From an uncultured Alphaproteobacteria bacterium (GTDB lineage Bacteria; Pseudomonadota; Alphaproteobacteria; HIMB59; GCA-002718135), in the NCBI GenBank assembly GCA_902625365.1, contig CACOAX010000003.1, forward strand, positions 20,530-84,529: DNA of 64,000 bases. The letters run 5' to 3'. Every line of letters begins with the position of its first letter. The stretch's first letter is position 1. Made by a program: the position numbers and the translations under genes. The notes beneath the pieces were generated by a model. That model worked only from the letters and a program-made list of their open reading frames with translations, had not been told where the DNA came from and ran no database searches. Positions 11,974 to 23,920 of the stretch are shown here, piece by piece.

Positions 11974-12345
11974 TTATTTAGGACGTTTAGCTCCATAAAG
12001 AGATCTTCTTTGTTTTCTTGAAGAAACTCCTTGGGTATCTAGAGTTCCTCTTAATATATGATATCTTACGCCAGGTAGATCTTTGACACGACCACCTCTT
12101 ATCAATACTACAGAATGTTCTTGCAGATTATGTCCTTCACCGGGAATATACGCTGAAACTTCTTGTCCATTTGTAAGTTTTACTCTTGCAACTTTTCTAA
12201 GTGCAGAGTTAGGTTTTTTTGGAGTAGTTGTATAGACTCTTGTACAAACCCCTCTTTTTTGAGGACTTTTATCTAGTGCAGGAACCTTGTTTCTTTTTTT
12301 AACAGTGGACCTACCTTTTCTTACAAGTTGGTTTATAGTCGGCAT
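11974..12345 (-). CDS. rpsL: 30S ribosomal protein S12
   Basis: [15 protein letters not shown]...[21 protein letters not shown]...[19 protein letters not shown]. Confidence 0.98.
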   Translation of the reverse strand: MPTINQLVRKGRSTVKKRNKVPALDKSPQKRGVCTRVYTTTPKKPNSALRKVARVKLTNGQEVSAYIPGEGHNLQEHSVVLIRGGRVKDLPGVRYHILRGTLDTQGVSSRKQRRSLYGAKRPK

Positions 12346-12403
12346 TTTATCCTTCAGTTAAGTGTTTGGATTTTACTCCACGACCTTTAACAAATCGTAG
12401 GGG

Positions 12404-12432
12404 TCTTTATAAATTGATTACAACAAAGTCAA
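12404..12432 (-). promoter_or_regulatory. Candidate sigma70 promoter for the rpsL-rpsG-fusA operon
   Basis: Minus strand TTGACT (12427-12432), 17-nt spacer, TAAAGA (12404-12409); in the ~107-nt rpoC-rpsL gap; inferred from motif only. Confidence 0.4.
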
Positions 12433-12452
12433 GCAGATATACGAAAAAATTG

Positions 12453-15400
12453 CTAATTTTCTATATTTTCAGACTGATTATTATCAATTTTTTCTTTGTC
12501 TCTTTTAAATGCAATATTTTCATAATCAGATGTCATTTTACCAGTTCCAGCTGGAATTAACCTTCCAACAATTACGTTTTCTTTGAGACCATTTAAAGTA
12601 TCAACTTTACCAAGTGTTGCTGCATCGGTTAATACTTTGGTAGTTTCTTGAAATGAGGCAGCTGAAATAAATGAATTTGTTTGCAAACTAGCTTTTGTTA
12701 TACCAAGTAAAACAGGTTCAAATAAAACTTCTTTTTTGCCTTCATTAGATAAAATTTTATTAATTCTCAAAACATCCCTTTTTTGAATTTGCTCACCTAC
12801 AATCAGGTTTGAATCACCAGGTTCTTTGATGAGAACTTTTTGCAACATTTGCCTTGCAATTGTTTCTATGTGTTTATCATTTATATATACACCTTGAAGT
12901 TTGTAAACTGATTGAACCTCTCTTACAAGATATCTTGCCAATTCTTCAACTCCTAAAATTCTAAGAATATCATGAGGAACGGGAGTACCTTCAACAAGTA
13001 TTTCACCTTTTTTTACAAAATCACCTTCTTGAACATTTAAATATTTAGATCTAGGTATCAAAGTTTCGAAAGTGTCTTTTTCGTCAATAGAAGTAATAAT
13101 GACTCTTCTCTTATTTTTATAGTCTTTACCAAATGAAATTTTGCCATCGATTTCACACATTATCGCTGGATCTTTCGGCTTTCTAGCTTCAAATAATTCT
13201 GCTACTCTTGGTAACCCCCCTGTAATGTCTTTAGTTTTAGATGATTCTTTTGGTATTCTTGCTATTACTTGGCCTGCGGTGACTTCTTGTCCATCCTCTA
13301 CACTTAAAATTGAGTCAATAGACATCGGATAGTTTGACAAATTTGTTTCGTCAATATTTTCATCTGTTAAGTTATTAACAATATTTAAAGCAGGTTTAAA
13401 ATTTTTACTTTTTTGATTTTGACTCCAGTCGATAACAATTTTACTTGAGATACCTGTGGTATCATCAATTGACTCTCTAAAAGAAACACCTTGTTTCAAA
13501 TCTAAATACTTAACAAAACCATTTCTTTCAGCAATTATAGGTAAAGTATAAGGATCCCATTCTGCCAATAGCTGGTTATTTTGAACTTTTTCATTATCAC
13601 TAACAACAAGTTTCGAGCCAAAAGGTATATTAGAAGAATATTTTTCGTCATTTGCATCTACAATTTTTATTTTAGCATTTCTGCTTAGTACAATTTTATT
13701 ATTAAACTTATCTTCAATAATTTTAATATTCTCTAATTTTACAATTCCTGAAACTGGAGCTGTAGCATTAGATTGCTCTACAGAAGAACTTGCAGCTCCC
13801 CCGATATGAAATGTTCTCATGGTCAATTGCGTACCTGGCTCACCTATTGATTGTGCAGCAATGATACCAACCGCCTCTCCAACATTTACAGGTGTACCTC
13901 TAGCTAAATCCCTACCATAACAAATTGAGCAAATACCATTTTCAGTTTCACAAGTTAAAACTGATCTAATCTTTAAAGATCTAATTCCTAGTTTTGATAT
14001 ATTATCTAAGTGTTTTTCAGATATAATTTCACCAGCATTTACAAGAGTATTTTGATTTTCATCAATAATATCTTCAACTGGGGTTCTACCTAATATTCTT
14101 TCAGTAAGAGGAGATGTTATGTTTCCTGATTCAATAATTTCTTCTACAACAACACCTTTTGTAGTTTTACAATCTTCTTCTCTTATAACAGCATCTTGCG
14201 CCACATCTACTAACCTTCTAGTTAAATACCCACTACTTGCAGTTTTAAGAGCTGTGTCTGCAAGCCCTTTACGAGCACCATGAGTTGAGGTAAAGTATTC
14301 AAGAACTGATAAACCTTCCTTAAAATTTGATTTAATTGGGTTCTCAATAATTTCACCAGAAGGCTTAGCCATTAAACCTCTCATTCCTGATAATTGCTTT
14401 AATTGTGCTGCAGATCCTCGGGCTCCGGAATGTGCCATCATGTAAACAGAATTAATAGGTTGATCATCAGAGGGGCTTGATATTACATCTAACATTTTAT
14501 CAGCAACTTTATTGGTACACTCTGACCAAGCATCAACTACTTTATTGTACTTTTCTCCTTGAGTAATTAATCCGTCTTGATATTGGTCTTCATATTCTTT
14601 AACTTTTAACTGCGTAGCATCTAACAAATCATTTTTATCAGATGGTATAATTAGATCATCTTTACCAAATGATATGCCAGCAATTGCAGCATATTTAAAT
14701 CCAATTTGCATAATATGATCGGCAAATAAGACAGTCTCTTTTTGTCCACAAAATCTATAAACTGTATCGATGATATTGCTAACTTCCTTTTTTGTAAGTA
14801 CTTTATTTATCATTTCATAATTTATATTATTATTCTTTGGTAAAATATTTCCTAATATCATTCTTCCTGGAGTGGTTTCGACTTTTAACAGGTTTCCTTC
14901 ATATGTTTCTATTCTTGCTGTAATTTTTGAATGAAGAGTAATGTCATTGTTTTCTAAAGCTTTTAATATTTCATTTAAATCAACAAAACTTCTACCCTCT
15001 CCAATTTGTTTTTCTCTGATTATTGATAAATAATAAATTCCTAAAATAATATCTTGAGAAGGAACGATAATAGGTTTGCCACTTGCTGGATGCAGAATGT
15101 TATTTGTGCTCATCATCAGAACTCTAGCTTCAAGTTGTGCCTCTAAACTTAGGGGGACATGTACTGCCATTTGATCACCATCAAAGTCAGCATTAAAAGC
15201 TGTACACACTAGTGGATGTAGTTGAATAGATTTTCCTTCAATTAATATTGGTTCAAATGCTTGTATACCTAATCTATGTAAAGTTGGTGCCCTATTTAAA
15301 AGAATGGGGTGTTCTCTTATAACTTCCTCTAAAATATCCCATACTCTTGGGTCTTCTTTTTCAACAAGTTTTTTTGCAGCTTTTATTGTATTTGCCCAAC

Positions 15401-16571
15401 CATAAATATCAAGCTTATGGAATATAAAAGGTTTGAAAAGTTCGAGTGCCATTTTTTTTGGTATACCGCATTGATGCAATTTGAGATTTGGTCCAACAAC
15501 TATTACAGATCTTCCTGAATAATCAACACGCTTTCCTAATAGATTTTGCCTAAATCTTCCTTGTTTACCTTTAAGCATATCAGATAAAGATTTAAGAGGT
15601 CTTTTATTAGTAGATGTTATTACTCTTCCTCTTCTTCCATTATCAAACAAAGCATCTACAGACTCTTGAAGCATTCTTTTTTCATTTCTAATTATTATGT
15701 CAGGTGCTCTTAAATCAATTAATCTTTTTAATCTGTTATTTCTATTTATAACCCTTCTATATAAGTCATTAAGGTCACTTGTTGCAAATCTACCACCATC
15801 TAGGGGAACCAATGGTCTTAATTCAGGAGGTATAACTGGGAGAACTCTCATAATCATCCACTCTGGTTTGTTCTTTGATACAATGAAAGACTCAATAAGT
15901 TTTAATCTCTTTGTAATTTTAGTTTTTTTTAATTCAGATTTAGTCTCCTGTAGATCAATTTTTAATTGGTTATAATCAGCATCTAGATCAATACTAAGAA
16001 GCATTTGCTCAATTGCTTCGGCTCCAATTGCTGCACTAAATGAGTCTTCTCCGTATTCATCTTGATATTCAATAAACTGTTCCTCGGAAATAATTTCACC
16101 TTTGTTTAAGTCGGTTAGACCAGGCTCGACAACAATAAACTGCTCGAAGTAAAGAACTTTTTCAAGATTTTTTATTGTCATATCCAAAAGAGTAGCAATT
16201 CTACTTGGTAAAGATTTCATAAACCAGATATGAGAAACTGGGGCAGCCAGTTCTATATGACCCATTCTATCTCTTCTTACTTTTGAAAGTGTTACTTCTA
16301 CTCCACATTTTTCACATATTATTCCTCTGAATTTCATTCTTTTGTACTTGCCACATAAGCACTCATAATCTTTTACAGGTCCAAAAATTCTAGAACAAAA
16401 TAGGCCATCTTTTTCAGGCTTAAAAGTTCTGTAGTTGATAGTTTCGGGTTTTTTGATTTCACCAAATGACCAAGATCTTATGTCGTCGGGGCTTGCAATA
16501 GATATTTTAAGACTATTAAAATTTTGAACACCTTGGTTCTGATTAAATATATTTGTAAGTTCTTTATTCAT
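12453..16571 (-). CDS. rpoC: DNA-directed RNA polymerase subunit beta'
   Basis: ORF 1372 aa; [16 protein letters not shown] active-site motif; [35 protein letters not shown]. Confidence 0.98.
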   Translation of the reverse strand: MNKELTNIFNQNQGVQNFNSLKISIASPDDIRSWSFGEIKKPETINYRTFKPEKDGLFCSRIFGPVKDYECLCGKYKRMKFRGIICEKCGVEVTLSKVRRDRMGHIELAAPVSHIWFMKSLPSRIATLLDMTIKNLEKVLYFEQFIVVEPGLTDLNKGEIISEEQFIEYQDEYGEDSFSAAIGAEAIEQMLLSIDLDADYNQLKIDLQETKSELKKTKITKRLKLIESFIVSKNKPEWMIMRVLPVIPPELRPLVPLDGGRFATSDLNDLYRRVINRNNRLKRLIDLRAPDIIIRNEKRMLQESVDALFDNGRRGRVITSTNKRPLKSLSDMLKGKQGRFRQNLLGKRVDYSGRSVIVVGPNLKLHQCGIPKKMALELFKPFIFHKLDIYGWANTIKAAKKLVEKEDPRVWDILEEVIREHPILLNRAPTLHRLGIQAFEPILIEGKSIQLHPLVCTAFNADFDGDQMAVHVPLSLEAQLEARVLMMSTNNILHPASGKPIIVPSQDIILGIYYLSIIREKQIGEGRSFVDLNEILKALENNDITLHSKITARIETYEGNLLKVETTPGRMILGNILPKNNNINYEMINKVLTKKEVSNIIDTVYRFCGQKETVLFADHIMQIGFKYAAIAGISFGKDDLIIPSDKNDLLDATQLKVKEYEDQYQDGLITQGEKYNKVVDAWSECTNKVADKMLDVISSPSDDQPINSVYMMAHSGARGSAAQLKQLSGMRGLMAKPSGEIIENPIKSNFKEGLSVLEYFTSTHGARKGLADTALKTASSGYLTRRLVDVAQDAVIREEDCKTTKGVVVEEIIESGNITSPLTERILGRTPVEDIIDENQNTLVNAGEIISEKHLDNISKLGIRSLKIRSVLTCETENGICSICYGRDLARGTPVNVGEAVGIIAAQSIGEPGTQLTMRTFHIGGAASSSVEQSNATAPVSGIVKLENIKIIEDKFNNKIVLSRNAKIKIVDANDEKYSSNIPFGSKLVVSDNEKVQNNQLLAEWDPYTLPIIAERNGFVKYLDLKQGVSFRESIDDTTGISSKIVIDWSQNQKSKNFKPALNIVNNLTDENIDETNLSNYPMSIDSILSVEDGQEVTAGQVIARIPKESSKTKDITGGLPRVAELFEARKPKDPAIMCEIDGKISFGKDYKNKRRVIITSIDEKDTFETLIPRSKYLNVQEGDFVKKGEILVEGTPVPHDILRILGVEELARYLVREVQSVYKLQGVYINDKHIETIARQMLQKVLIKEPGDSNLIVGEQIQKRDVLRINKILSNEGKKEVLFEPVLLGITKASLQTNSFISAASFQETTKVLTDAATLGKVDTLNGLKENVIVGRLIPAGTGKMTSDYENIAFKRDKEKIDNNQSENIEN

Positions 16572-19500
16572 TGGTTCCTATTAGGTTGGTTAAATTATTT
16601 TCTTTTAAATTTTCCTTAAAATCAAGATTTAAGCCTAATGATCTTAGCTCCTTCACCATTACATTAAAAGATTCTGGTGTTCCAGATTCGAAATTATTAT
16701 CACCTTTAACTATAGATTCATAAACTTTAGTTCTCCCAGCAACATCATCTGACTTAATTGTTAAGATTTCCTGAAGTGTATAAGCTGCTCCATAAGCTTC
16801 TAATGCCCACACTTCCATTTCGCCAAATCTTTGGCCTCCAAACTGTGCTTTACCTCCAAGCGGTTGTTGAGTTACCAAGCTATAAGGACCAATTGATCTG
16901 GCATGAATTTTTTCGTCAACTAAATGATGTAATTTTAACATATACATATACCCTACCGTTACTGGCCTTTCAAATTTTTGACCAGTAATACCATCATATA
17001 GTATCTCTTGACCTGTTCCTGAAACACCAGAGATAGACAATAAATTAGTTATATCTTTTTCTTTTGCGCCATCAAATACTGGTGTTGCAAAAGGAATTCC
17101 TTCTTTAAGGTTGTTTCCTAATTCTAAGATTTCATCATCATTCATATTTTTAATTATTTTTTTATGACTTTCTAAGTCATAGATCTCTAGCAACTTATTT
17201 CTTAGATCTTTTGTCTGACCTTCTGATTGAATTTTATTAATCATTTCCTTAACCTGTTTACCTAATGAAGCTGAGGCCCACCCAAGATGTGTTTCTAAAA
17301 TTTGACCTATGTTCATCCTACTAGGTACACCTAAAGGATTTAAAACGATATCTACAGGAGTTCCATCTTCAAGATAAGGCATATCTTCTACAGGGCATAT
17401 TTTAGATATCACACCTTTATTTCCATGTCTTCCTGCCATTTTATCACCTGGTTGGAGTTTACGTTTAACAGAAATGAAAACTTTAATTAATTTCAACACG
17501 CCTGGAAGCAACTCGTCTCCACTTTGAATCTTATCAATTTTATTTTCAAATTTTTGGTTAATATTTCCAAGTTGGTTCTCATAGTTTTTAACTAACAATT
17601 CTATCTGATTATTTTTTTTCTCATCTGATATATTAATTTTAAGTAGATCACTTAAGTTTATGTTTTCAATTTGCTCATACTTTAATTGAGTATTTTTTTT
17701 GAAAATATCCAAACCAGAAACAAAAATTTGGTTATTTAATAATTCCCTAAGATGGTTACCAAAACTTTTTTCCAAAATTTTTAGTTCATCATCTCTATCA
17801 CGAGCAATTACCTCAATCTGATTATTTTCAATGCTGATTGCTCTTTCGTCTTTTTCTATGCCTCTTCTTGAAAACACTCTTATTTCTACAACTGTTCCCT
17901 TAACTCCTGGTGGCACTCTTAAGCTGGTATCTTTAACATCAGCTGCTTTTTCTCCAAATATAGCTCTAAGTAATTTTTCTTCTGGAGTCATAGGAGACTC
18001 TCCCTTTGGAGTAACCTTTCCAACTAATATATCTCCTGAGTTAACTTCTGCTCCTATATAAACAATTCCAGTTTCATCGAGGTTAACCAACATTTCTTCA
18101 CTAGCATTTGGAATATCTCTTGTTATTTCTTCAGGTCCTAATTTGGTATCTCTTGACATTACCTCAAATTCTTCAACATGAATTGAAGTGAATACATCAT
18201 CTTGTACAACTTTTTCTGAGATTAAAATTGAATCTTCAAAATTGTAACCGTTCCATGGCATAAATGCTGCTAAAACATTTCTTCCAAGTGCAAGCTCACC
18301 TAAATCTGTTGCTGGACCATCAGCTATAACTTGATTTTTTAAAACTTTATCACCAACGTTTACTAGTGGTCGCTGAGTAATACATGTATTTTGGTTTGAT
18401 CTTTGAAATTTAGAAAGATTATAGATATCAATTTTATTTAATGTCTTGTCATTCTTATCTGTTATTCTTATTACGATTCTGTTAGCATCAAGCTGATCAA
18501 CTATACCTTCTCTCTTTGCTACAATTGTTGATCCGCTATCATTAGCAACGGTATACTCCATACCTGTACCAACTAATGGAGCTTTAGGCTTAATTAATGG
18601 AACTGCTTGTCTCATCATATTAGAACCCATCAAAGCTCTATTTGCATCATCGTTTTCCAAGAAAGGTATCAGTGAAGATGCAACAGATACCAATTGTTGT
18701 GGAGATACATCCATTAAATCGATAGTATCAATATCTACATTAATAAACTCTCCATTTTTTCTACAACTTACAATTTGTTTTGCAAATTTACCTTTTGAGT
18801 CAACTTCTGCATTTGCTTGTGCTATTACAAAATCTTCTTCATCAATAGCACTTAAATAAATTACTTTATCTGTAACCTTACCTGAGTTTACAATTCTATA
18901 GGGAGTCTCTATAAAACCATATTTATTGATCCTAGAATATGAAGCCAAACTATTTATTAAACCAATGTTGGCACCTTCAGGTGTTTCAATTGGACAAATT
19001 CTACCATAGTGAGTTTGGTGAACATCTCTGACTTCAAATCCTGCTCTTTCTCTATTTAATCCTCCTGGCCCAAGTGCAGATACTCTTCTTTTGTGGGTTA
19101 TTTCACTCAAAGGATTAGTTTGGTCCATAAACTGACTTAGCTGACTGAGTCCAAAAAATTCTTTAATTGATGCAACTACAGGTTTTGCGTTTACAACATC
19201 TTGGGGCATAATATTATCTACTTCGAGAGAACTTAATCTTTCTTTGATAGCTCTGTCCATTTTTAATAAGCCTATTCGATATTGATTCTCTAAAAGTTCA
19301 CCAACTGAACGCACTCTTCGATTTGCTAAGTGATCTATATCATCTATTTCACCTTTTCCATCGATAAGATTATGCATGTGTTTTACAACATCCAAAATAT
19401 CACTTTTGTCTAAAACTCTTTGCTCTATAAATGTATTTTTTTTAAACTTAGCGTTTATTTTTAATCTGCCTACTGAAGATAAATCATACCTATCTGAGTT

Positions 19501-20769
19501 AAAGAAAAGATTATTAAATAGGTTCTCAGCTGTTTCAATTGTAGGAGGTTCGCCTGGTCTTAAAATTTTAAAAATTTCGAATAAAGCTTCTTCTCTTGAT
19601 CTAGCTTTATCTAATTGAAGTGTATTTCTTATGTATGATCCAATTTCAATATTATCTGATTTAAGAATATCAATTTTACTAATTTTTTTATCATTAAGAA
19701 ATTCCAAAAATAGCTCATCAATTTCATATCCAGCCTCATAATATATTTTACCAGTTTTTTCATCAATTATGTCAGAAGATATAAAAAAACCTAAAAGTGA
19801 TTCTTCTTTGATGGTTAAATTGGAAATATTTTTCTTTTTTAAGTCATTTATAATTTTTTGGTTAACTTTTGTCCCCTTGGTAATAATAACTTTACCATTT
19901 TTTGAGTCTAATAAATCAAAATTTAATATCTTGGATTTAAAAAAGGATAAATCCTCTTTAAAATACCATCCAAAATCATTTTTTTTGTAAACAATATTTT
20001 CATAAAAATTGGACAAAATTTCTTCGCCTGTCATACCTAGAATTTTCTTTGGATCAGGTTCTATTTTATTATCTTCACAATCTTTTATATATTTTTCAGA
20101 CAAGCTGCTGAAAAGACATTTAAATAAAGTTGTTACTGGAAACTTTCTTTTTCTGTCAATCCTAGCATGAATATTATTTTTTGCATCATGTTCAAAATCT
20201 AACCAAGAACCTCTATATGGAATTATTCTTGCATTAAAAAGATATTTACCACTTGCATGTGTTTTCCCAAAATCATGATCAAAGAATACTCCAGGTGACC
20301 TGTGCATTTGACTAACCACAACTCTTTCAGTACCATTAACAACGAATGTTGCATTTTTTGTCATCAGAGGTATGTCCCCCATATATACTTCTTGTTCTTT
20401 TATGTCTCTTACTGACTTTGTTCCTGCAATTTCATCAATATCCCAAATAATTAATCGAAAATTTACAAGAAGTGGTGTGCCATATGTTAGTCCTCTTTGT
20501 GAACACTCATCAACATCATATTTAGGGACGCCAAGATTATAACTAACATAATCTACAGTGGCTCTCTCAGTATAATCATGGATTGGAAAAACAGATTTAA
20601 ATATTGAATGAAGCCCAACGTCTTCTCTGTTCTCAGGATCAATATTTAATTGTAAAAAATTATCAAAAGATCTTTTTTGAACTTCTACCAAGTTAGGTAG
20701 AGAAGTAACAAGTGGTATTTTTCCAAAAGATTTTCTAATTTTCTTTAAATTAACATGATCTAAACTCAT
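16564..20769 (-). CDS. rpoB: DNA-directed RNA polymerase subunit beta
   Basis: ORF 1401 aa; [46 protein letters not shown]. Confidence 0.98.
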   Translation of the reverse strand: MSLDHVNLKKIRKSFGKIPLVTSLPNLVEVQKRSFDNFLQLNIDPENREDVGLHSIFKSVFPIHDYTERATVDYVSYNLGVPKYDVDECSQRGLTYGTPLLVNFRLIIWDIDEIAGTKSVRDIKEQEVYMGDIPLMTKNATFVVNGTERVVVSQMHRSPGVFFDHDFGKTHASGKYLFNARIIPYRGSWLDFEHDAKNNIHARIDRKRKFPVTTLFKCLFSSLSEKYIKDCEDNKIEPDPKKILGMTGEEILSNFYENIVYKKNDFGWYFKEDLSFFKSKILNFDLLDSKNGKVIITKGTKVNQKIINDLKKKNISNLTIKEESLLGFFISSDIIDEKTGKIYYEAGYEIDELFLEFLNDKKISKIDILKSDNIEIGSYIRNTLQLDKARSREEALFEIFKILRPGEPPTIETAENLFNNLFFNSDRYDLSSVGRLKINAKFKKNTFIEQRVLDKSDILDVVKHMHNLIDGKGEIDDIDHLANRRVRSVGELLENQYRIGLLKMDRAIKERLSSLEVDNIMPQDVVNAKPVVASIKEFFGLSQLSQFMDQTNPLSEITHKRRVSALGPGGLNRERAGFEVRDVHQTHYGRICPIETPEGANIGLINSLASYSRINKYGFIETPYRIVNSGKVTDKVIYLSAIDEEDFVIAQANAEVDSKGKFAKQIVSCRKNGEFINVDIDTIDLMDVSPQQLVSVASSLIPFLENDDANRALMGSNMMRQAVPLIKPKAPLVGTGMEYTVANDSGSTIVAKREGIVDQLDANRIVIRITDKNDKTLNKIDIYNLSKFQRSNQNTCITQRPLVNVGDKVLKNQVIADGPATDLGELALGRNVLAAFMPWNGYNFEDSILISEKVVQDDVFTSIHVEEFEVMSRDTKLGPEEITRDIPNASEEMLVNLDETGIVYIGAEVNSGDILVGKVTPKGESPMTPEEKLLRAIFGEKAADVKDTSLRVPPGVKGTVVEIRVFSRRGIEKDERAISIENNQIEVIARDRDDELKILEKSFGNHLRELLNNQIFVSGLDIFKKNTQLKYEQIENINLSDLLKINISDEKKNNQIELLVKNYENQLGNINQKFENKIDKIQSGDELLPGVLKLIKVFISVKRKLQPGDKMAGRHGNKGVISKICPVEDMPYLEDGTPVDIVLNPLGVPSRMNIGQILETHLGWASASLGKQVKEMINKIQSEGQTKDLRNKLLEIYDLESHKKIIKNMNDDEILELGNNLKEGIPFATPVFDGAKEKDITNLLSISGVSGTGQEILYDGITGQKFERPVTVGYMYMLKLHHLVDEKIHARSIGPYSLVTQQPLGGKAQFGGQRFGEMEVWALEAYGAAYTLQEILTIKSDDVAGRTKVYESIVKGDNNFESGTPESFNVMVKELRSLGLNLDFKENLKENNLTNLIGTNE

Positions 20770-20794
20770 TTTACTCCTTTATATTACTCTTATT

Positions 20795-20826
20795 AAATTG
20801 TAGGCCTTATTAAAGGCCTACAATTT
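20795..20826 (-). promoter_or_regulatory. Perfect 14-bp hairpin (4-nt loop) at the rplL-rpoB junction; candidate attenuator or mRNA processing site
   Basis: AAATTGTAGGCCTT-ATTA-AAGGCCTACAATTT; overlaps the rplL stop codon (20825-20827). Confidence 0.7.
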
Positions 20827-21202
20827 ATTTTAATGTAACTTTTGCACCAGCTGCTTCTAATGCTTTTTTCATTTCATCAGCCTCATCTTTTTTTACACCC
20901 TGTTTAAGTGGTTTTGGTGCACCTTCAACTAAATCTTTTGCCTCTTTTAAGCCAAGACCAGTGATGGTTCTCACTTCTTTAATTACAGCAATTTTGTTAG
21001 ATCCAGCTTCAGATAGCTCAATATCAAATTCTGTTTTCTCTTCTGCTGGAGCATCTCCTCCACCTGCAGCCGGAGCTGCAGCAACTGCAACAGGAGCTGC
21101 AGCAGATACACCCCATTTTTCTTCAAGCATTTTACTTAGTTCAGCTGCTTCAAGGACAGTAAGGGAGGAAAGATCATCAACAATTTTATTTAAATCAGCC
21201 AT
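20825..21202 (-). CDS. rplL: 50S ribosomal protein L7/L12
   Basis: [46 protein letters not shown]. Confidence 0.98.
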   Translation of the reverse strand: MADLNKIVDDLSSLTVLEAAELSKMLEEKWGVSAAAPVAVAAAPAAGGGDAPAEEKTEFDIELSEAGSNKIAVIKEVRTITGLGLKEAKDLVEGAPKPLKQGVKKDEADEMKKALEAAGAKVTLK

Positions 21203-21220
21203 TTATTTCTCCTTATTTAC

Positions 21221-21742
21221 CTAGTTCGACTCTTGATTATTGCTACTATTAGAACTAATTAATCTTGCTATCTGTGCTCCAGGTTCAATAGTAATTGAAG
21301 CTATCTTTTGAGCAGGTGCAGAAATTAATCCTATTATTTTTCCTCTTAACTCATCAAGAGAAGGTAATTTTGCGAGAAAATCAATTTTATCTTTATCGAT
21401 CCTCTCACCATTATAACCTCCTCCAATTATTTTGAATTTTTCAAATTTTTTCTCAAAATTAACTGCTACTTTAGCTGGTGCTACTGCATCATCAGAGAAA
21501 GCAATTGCTGTTGGACCTTTAAAAAATTCAGAAATTTCTTTAAATTGAGTTTCAGAGACAGCAAGTTTAGTAAGTCTGTTCTTAGTTACTTTAAATTTTG
21601 CACCATTATCTCTCATTTCTTTTCTAAGTTGCTCTGTTTCATTGACTGTTAAACCTGAATATTCAGCTACAATCACTGATGAAGCATTTGAAAATTCTTT
21701 TTTGAGATCATTAACAAAATCTTTTTTTTCAGAACGTTTCAC
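21221..21742 (-). CDS. rplJ: 50S ribosomal protein L10 (GTG start)
   Basis: ORF; VIVAEYSGLTVNETEQLRKEMRDNGAKFKVTKNRL; initiation codon GTG, GAGG SD upstream. Confidence 0.96.
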   Translation of the reverse strand: MKRSEKKDFVNDLKKEFSNASSVIVAEYSGLTVNETEQLRKEMRDNGAKFKVTKNRLTKLAVSETQFKEISEFFKGPTAIAFSDDAVAPAKVAVNFEKKFEKFKIIGGGYNGERIDKDKIDFLAKLPSLDELRGKIIGLISAPAQKIASITIEPGAQIARLISSNSSNNQESN

Positions 21743-21895
21743 GTCAACCTCGGTTTTAATTGGATCAAAGATCCAATATTAGCTTAGATTAGTTTGCCCA
21801 CCAAACTAACCTAAAGCCTGTCAAGAAGCAAATCAACGACTCGCTTCAGTCTATGCAGGAAATTAAGCTTTTAGCTCCTGCAGTCTTTGACAGGT
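21743..21895 (-). promoter_or_regulatory. L10 (rplJ) leader: structured 5' UTR expected to bind L10(L12) for autoregulation
   Basis: Minus-strand closing stem CCTGTCAA (21887-21894) / TTGACAGG (21817-21824) enclosing CTGCAGGAGCT...CCTGCATAG; then TTAGTTTG/CAAACTAA hairpin (21789-21809); immediately upstream of rplJ. Confidence 0.8.
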
Positions 21896-21923
21896 GATGA
21901 TCAAAGATCATCTGTTGGATTAT

Positions 21924-22613
21924 TTAACGCAAGCTAGCTTGGTTAATATTTAATCCAACTCCCATAGTTGAAGCTATGGTAACCTTTTTTATAAAAGAAC
22001 CCTTAACTCCATCGGGTTTACTTTTACTAACTGAAGAATAAAATGTTTTAATATTTTCTAACAAATCTTCTTCACTAAAATCTAGTTTGCCAACACCAGC
22101 ATGAACGATACCTGATTTATCATTTTTAAATTTAACCTGACCTGATTTAGCATCTTTTACTGATTTAGAAATTTCATTGGTTACAGTACCAAGTTTAGGA
22201 TTTGGCATTAATCCTTTTGGACCAAGAATTTTTGCTACTTTACCTAATTTAGGCATCATATCTGGAGTTGCAATTAGAACATCAAATTCTATTTTTGATT
22301 TAGAAATTGTTTCAATTAAATCATCACTTCCAACCATATCTGCACCATTACTTTTTGCATCATTTTGTTTATCTTCATTTGCAATTACTGCTACCTTTAC
22401 AGTTTTTCCTGTCCCCTTAGGAAGATTTACAACACCTTTGATATTTTGATCAGTTTTATTACTATCAATTCCAAGATTAATTGAAATATCAATTGTTTCT
22501 TTGAACTTCACGTAAGATTTTTCTTTTAAAATTTTGATTGCTTCTAATGGCTCATACACCTTTGTAGTATCAAAATTGTTTAACATTTGTTTTCTATTTT
22601 TTGTTATTTTCAT
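21924..22613 (-). CDS. rplA: 50S ribosomal protein L1
   Basis: ORF; KILGPKGLMPNPKLGTVTNEISKSVKDAKSGQVKFKNDKSGIVHAGVGK. Confidence 0.97.
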   Translation of the reverse strand: MKITKNRKQMLNNFDTTKVYEPLEAIKILKEKSYVKFKETIDISINLGIDSNKTDQNIKGVVNLPKGTGKTVKVAVIANEDKQNDAKSNGADMVGSDDLIETISKSKIEFDVLIATPDMMPKLGKVAKILGPKGLMPNPKLGTVTNEISKSVKDAKSGQVKFKNDKSGIVHAGVGKLDFSEEDLLENIKTFYSSVSKSKPDGVKGSFIKKVTIASTMGVGLNINQASLR

Positions 22614-23041
22614 TAACCTACTACCTCCATACCCATGGAAACGGCAGATCCTTTAACCATGTTCACTGCTCCATTTAAATCAATAGCATTTAAATCTTGC
22701 ATTTTTTCTTTAGCAATTTTTTCAATATCTTGCATAGATACTTTACCTACTAATGATCTTCCAGGAGTTGAGTTTCCTTTTTTTATTTTTGCAGCTTTTT
22801 TAAGATAAAAACTTACTGGTGGTAATTTTGTAGTAAAGTCGAAACTTCTATCTTTGTATGCAGTTATAATAACTGGAATTGGTGCACCTTTTTCTAAATC
22901 TTTTGTTTTATCATTAAATGCCTTACAAAAATCCATTATATTCAGACCTCTTTGTCCAAGTGCAGGACCAACAGGGGGTGAGGGGTTGGCTCCTCCAGCA
23001 GGAATTTGTAATTTGATTAATCCTAAAATTTCTTTAGCCAT
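22613..23041 (-). CDS. rplK: 50S ribosomal protein L11
   Basis: [39 protein letters not shown]. Confidence 0.98.
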   Translation of the reverse strand: MAKEILGLIKLQIPAGGANPSPPVGPALGQRGLNIMDFCKAFNDKTKDLEKGAPIPVIITAYKDRSFDFTTKLPPVSFYLKKAAKIKKGNSTPGRSLVGKVSMQDIEKIAKEKMQDLNAIDLNGAVNMVKGSAVSMGMEVVG

Positions 23042-23044
23042 AGT

Positions 23045-23578
23045 TTATACCTTTTCTACTTGAGAATATTCTAAATCAACAGGTGTTGATCTTCCAAAAA
23101 TTGAAACAGCCACTCTTAATCTTGCTTTATCTTCATCTATTTGTTCAACCTCTCCATTAAATGATGCAAAAGGTCCATCAATTACTTTTACTTGTTCCCC
23201 AACATCGTACATTATCGCAGGTCTAGATTTTTCTACACCATCAATAACTTGTTCAGATATTCTTTTTGCTTCAGCATTACTAATTGGAACTGGTTTACCT
23301 TTGTTACCTAAAAAACCACTTAACTTTGGAGTTGTTTTAATAATATGCCAAGTGTCATCATTTAAGCTCATTTTAATCAGTATGTAGCCAGGAAAAATTT
23401 TTCTTTCTGTATTAACCCTAACACCTCTTTTTACTTCGACTACATTTTGAATAGGAACAGATATTTCTTCAATGTGTTCTTTAACACCAAGTTTTGTTGC
23501 CTGGTCTAAAATGCTGTCAGCAACTTTTTTTTCATAACCTGAATAGGCATGAAGAACGTACCATCTCGCTTTATTCAT
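23045..23578 (-). CDS. nusG: Transcription termination/antitermination protein NusG
   Basis: ORF; ARWYVLHAYSGYEKKVADSI; KOW region DGPFASFNGEVEQID. Confidence 0.96.
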   Translation of the reverse strand: MNKARWYVLHAYSGYEKKVADSILDQATKLGVKEHIEEISVPIQNVVEVKRGVRVNTERKIFPGYILIKMSLNDDTWHIIKTTPKLSGFLGNKGKPVPISNAEAKRISEQVIDGVEKSRPAIMYDVGEQVKVIDGPFASFNGEVEQIDEDKARLRVAVSIFGRSTPVDLEYSQVEKV

Positions 23579-23793
23579 TAAAAACCTGAACCTATTTCAA
23601 TTATTTTTCTTATTGAGAAAGACCATATTTGATCGGTTAAAAGAAAAAACAATGAGAATAATATAATTAATAATATAACTATTGCAGAAGAAATAAAAGT
23701 ATCTCTTCTTTGAGGCCAAGTTACTTTTTGTAATTCTTGCCTAACTTGTCTTACAAAAAGAGCTGGTGATGTTTTCTTTTTTTCAATATTCAT
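23578..23793 (-). CDS. secE: Preprotein translocase subunit SecE
   Basis: 71 aa; FVRQVRQELQKVTWPQRRDTFISSAIVILLIILFSLFF; upstream of nusG. Confidence 0.93.
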   Translation of the reverse strand: MNIEKKKTSPALFVRQVRQELQKVTWPQRRDTFISSAIVILLIILFSLFFLLTDQIWSFSIRKIIEIGSGF

Positions 23794-23807
23794 ATTTTCA
23801 TTTCTCT

Positions 23808-23883
23808 TGGCAGGAGTGGCAGGACTTGAACCCGCAGCCCCCGGTTTTGGAGACCGGTGCTCTACCAGTTGAGCTACACTCCT
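23808..23883 (-). tRNA. tRNA-Trp (CCA)
   Basis: AGGAGTGTAGCTCAACTGGTAGAGCACCGGTCTCCAAAACCGGGGGCTGCGGGTTCAAGTCCTGCCACTCCTGCCA; anticodon CCA; encoded 3' CCA. Confidence 0.96.
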
Positions 23884-23920
23884 AATAAGTATTGGCTAAC
23901 TAATAGAGCGGTCTCTAAAA

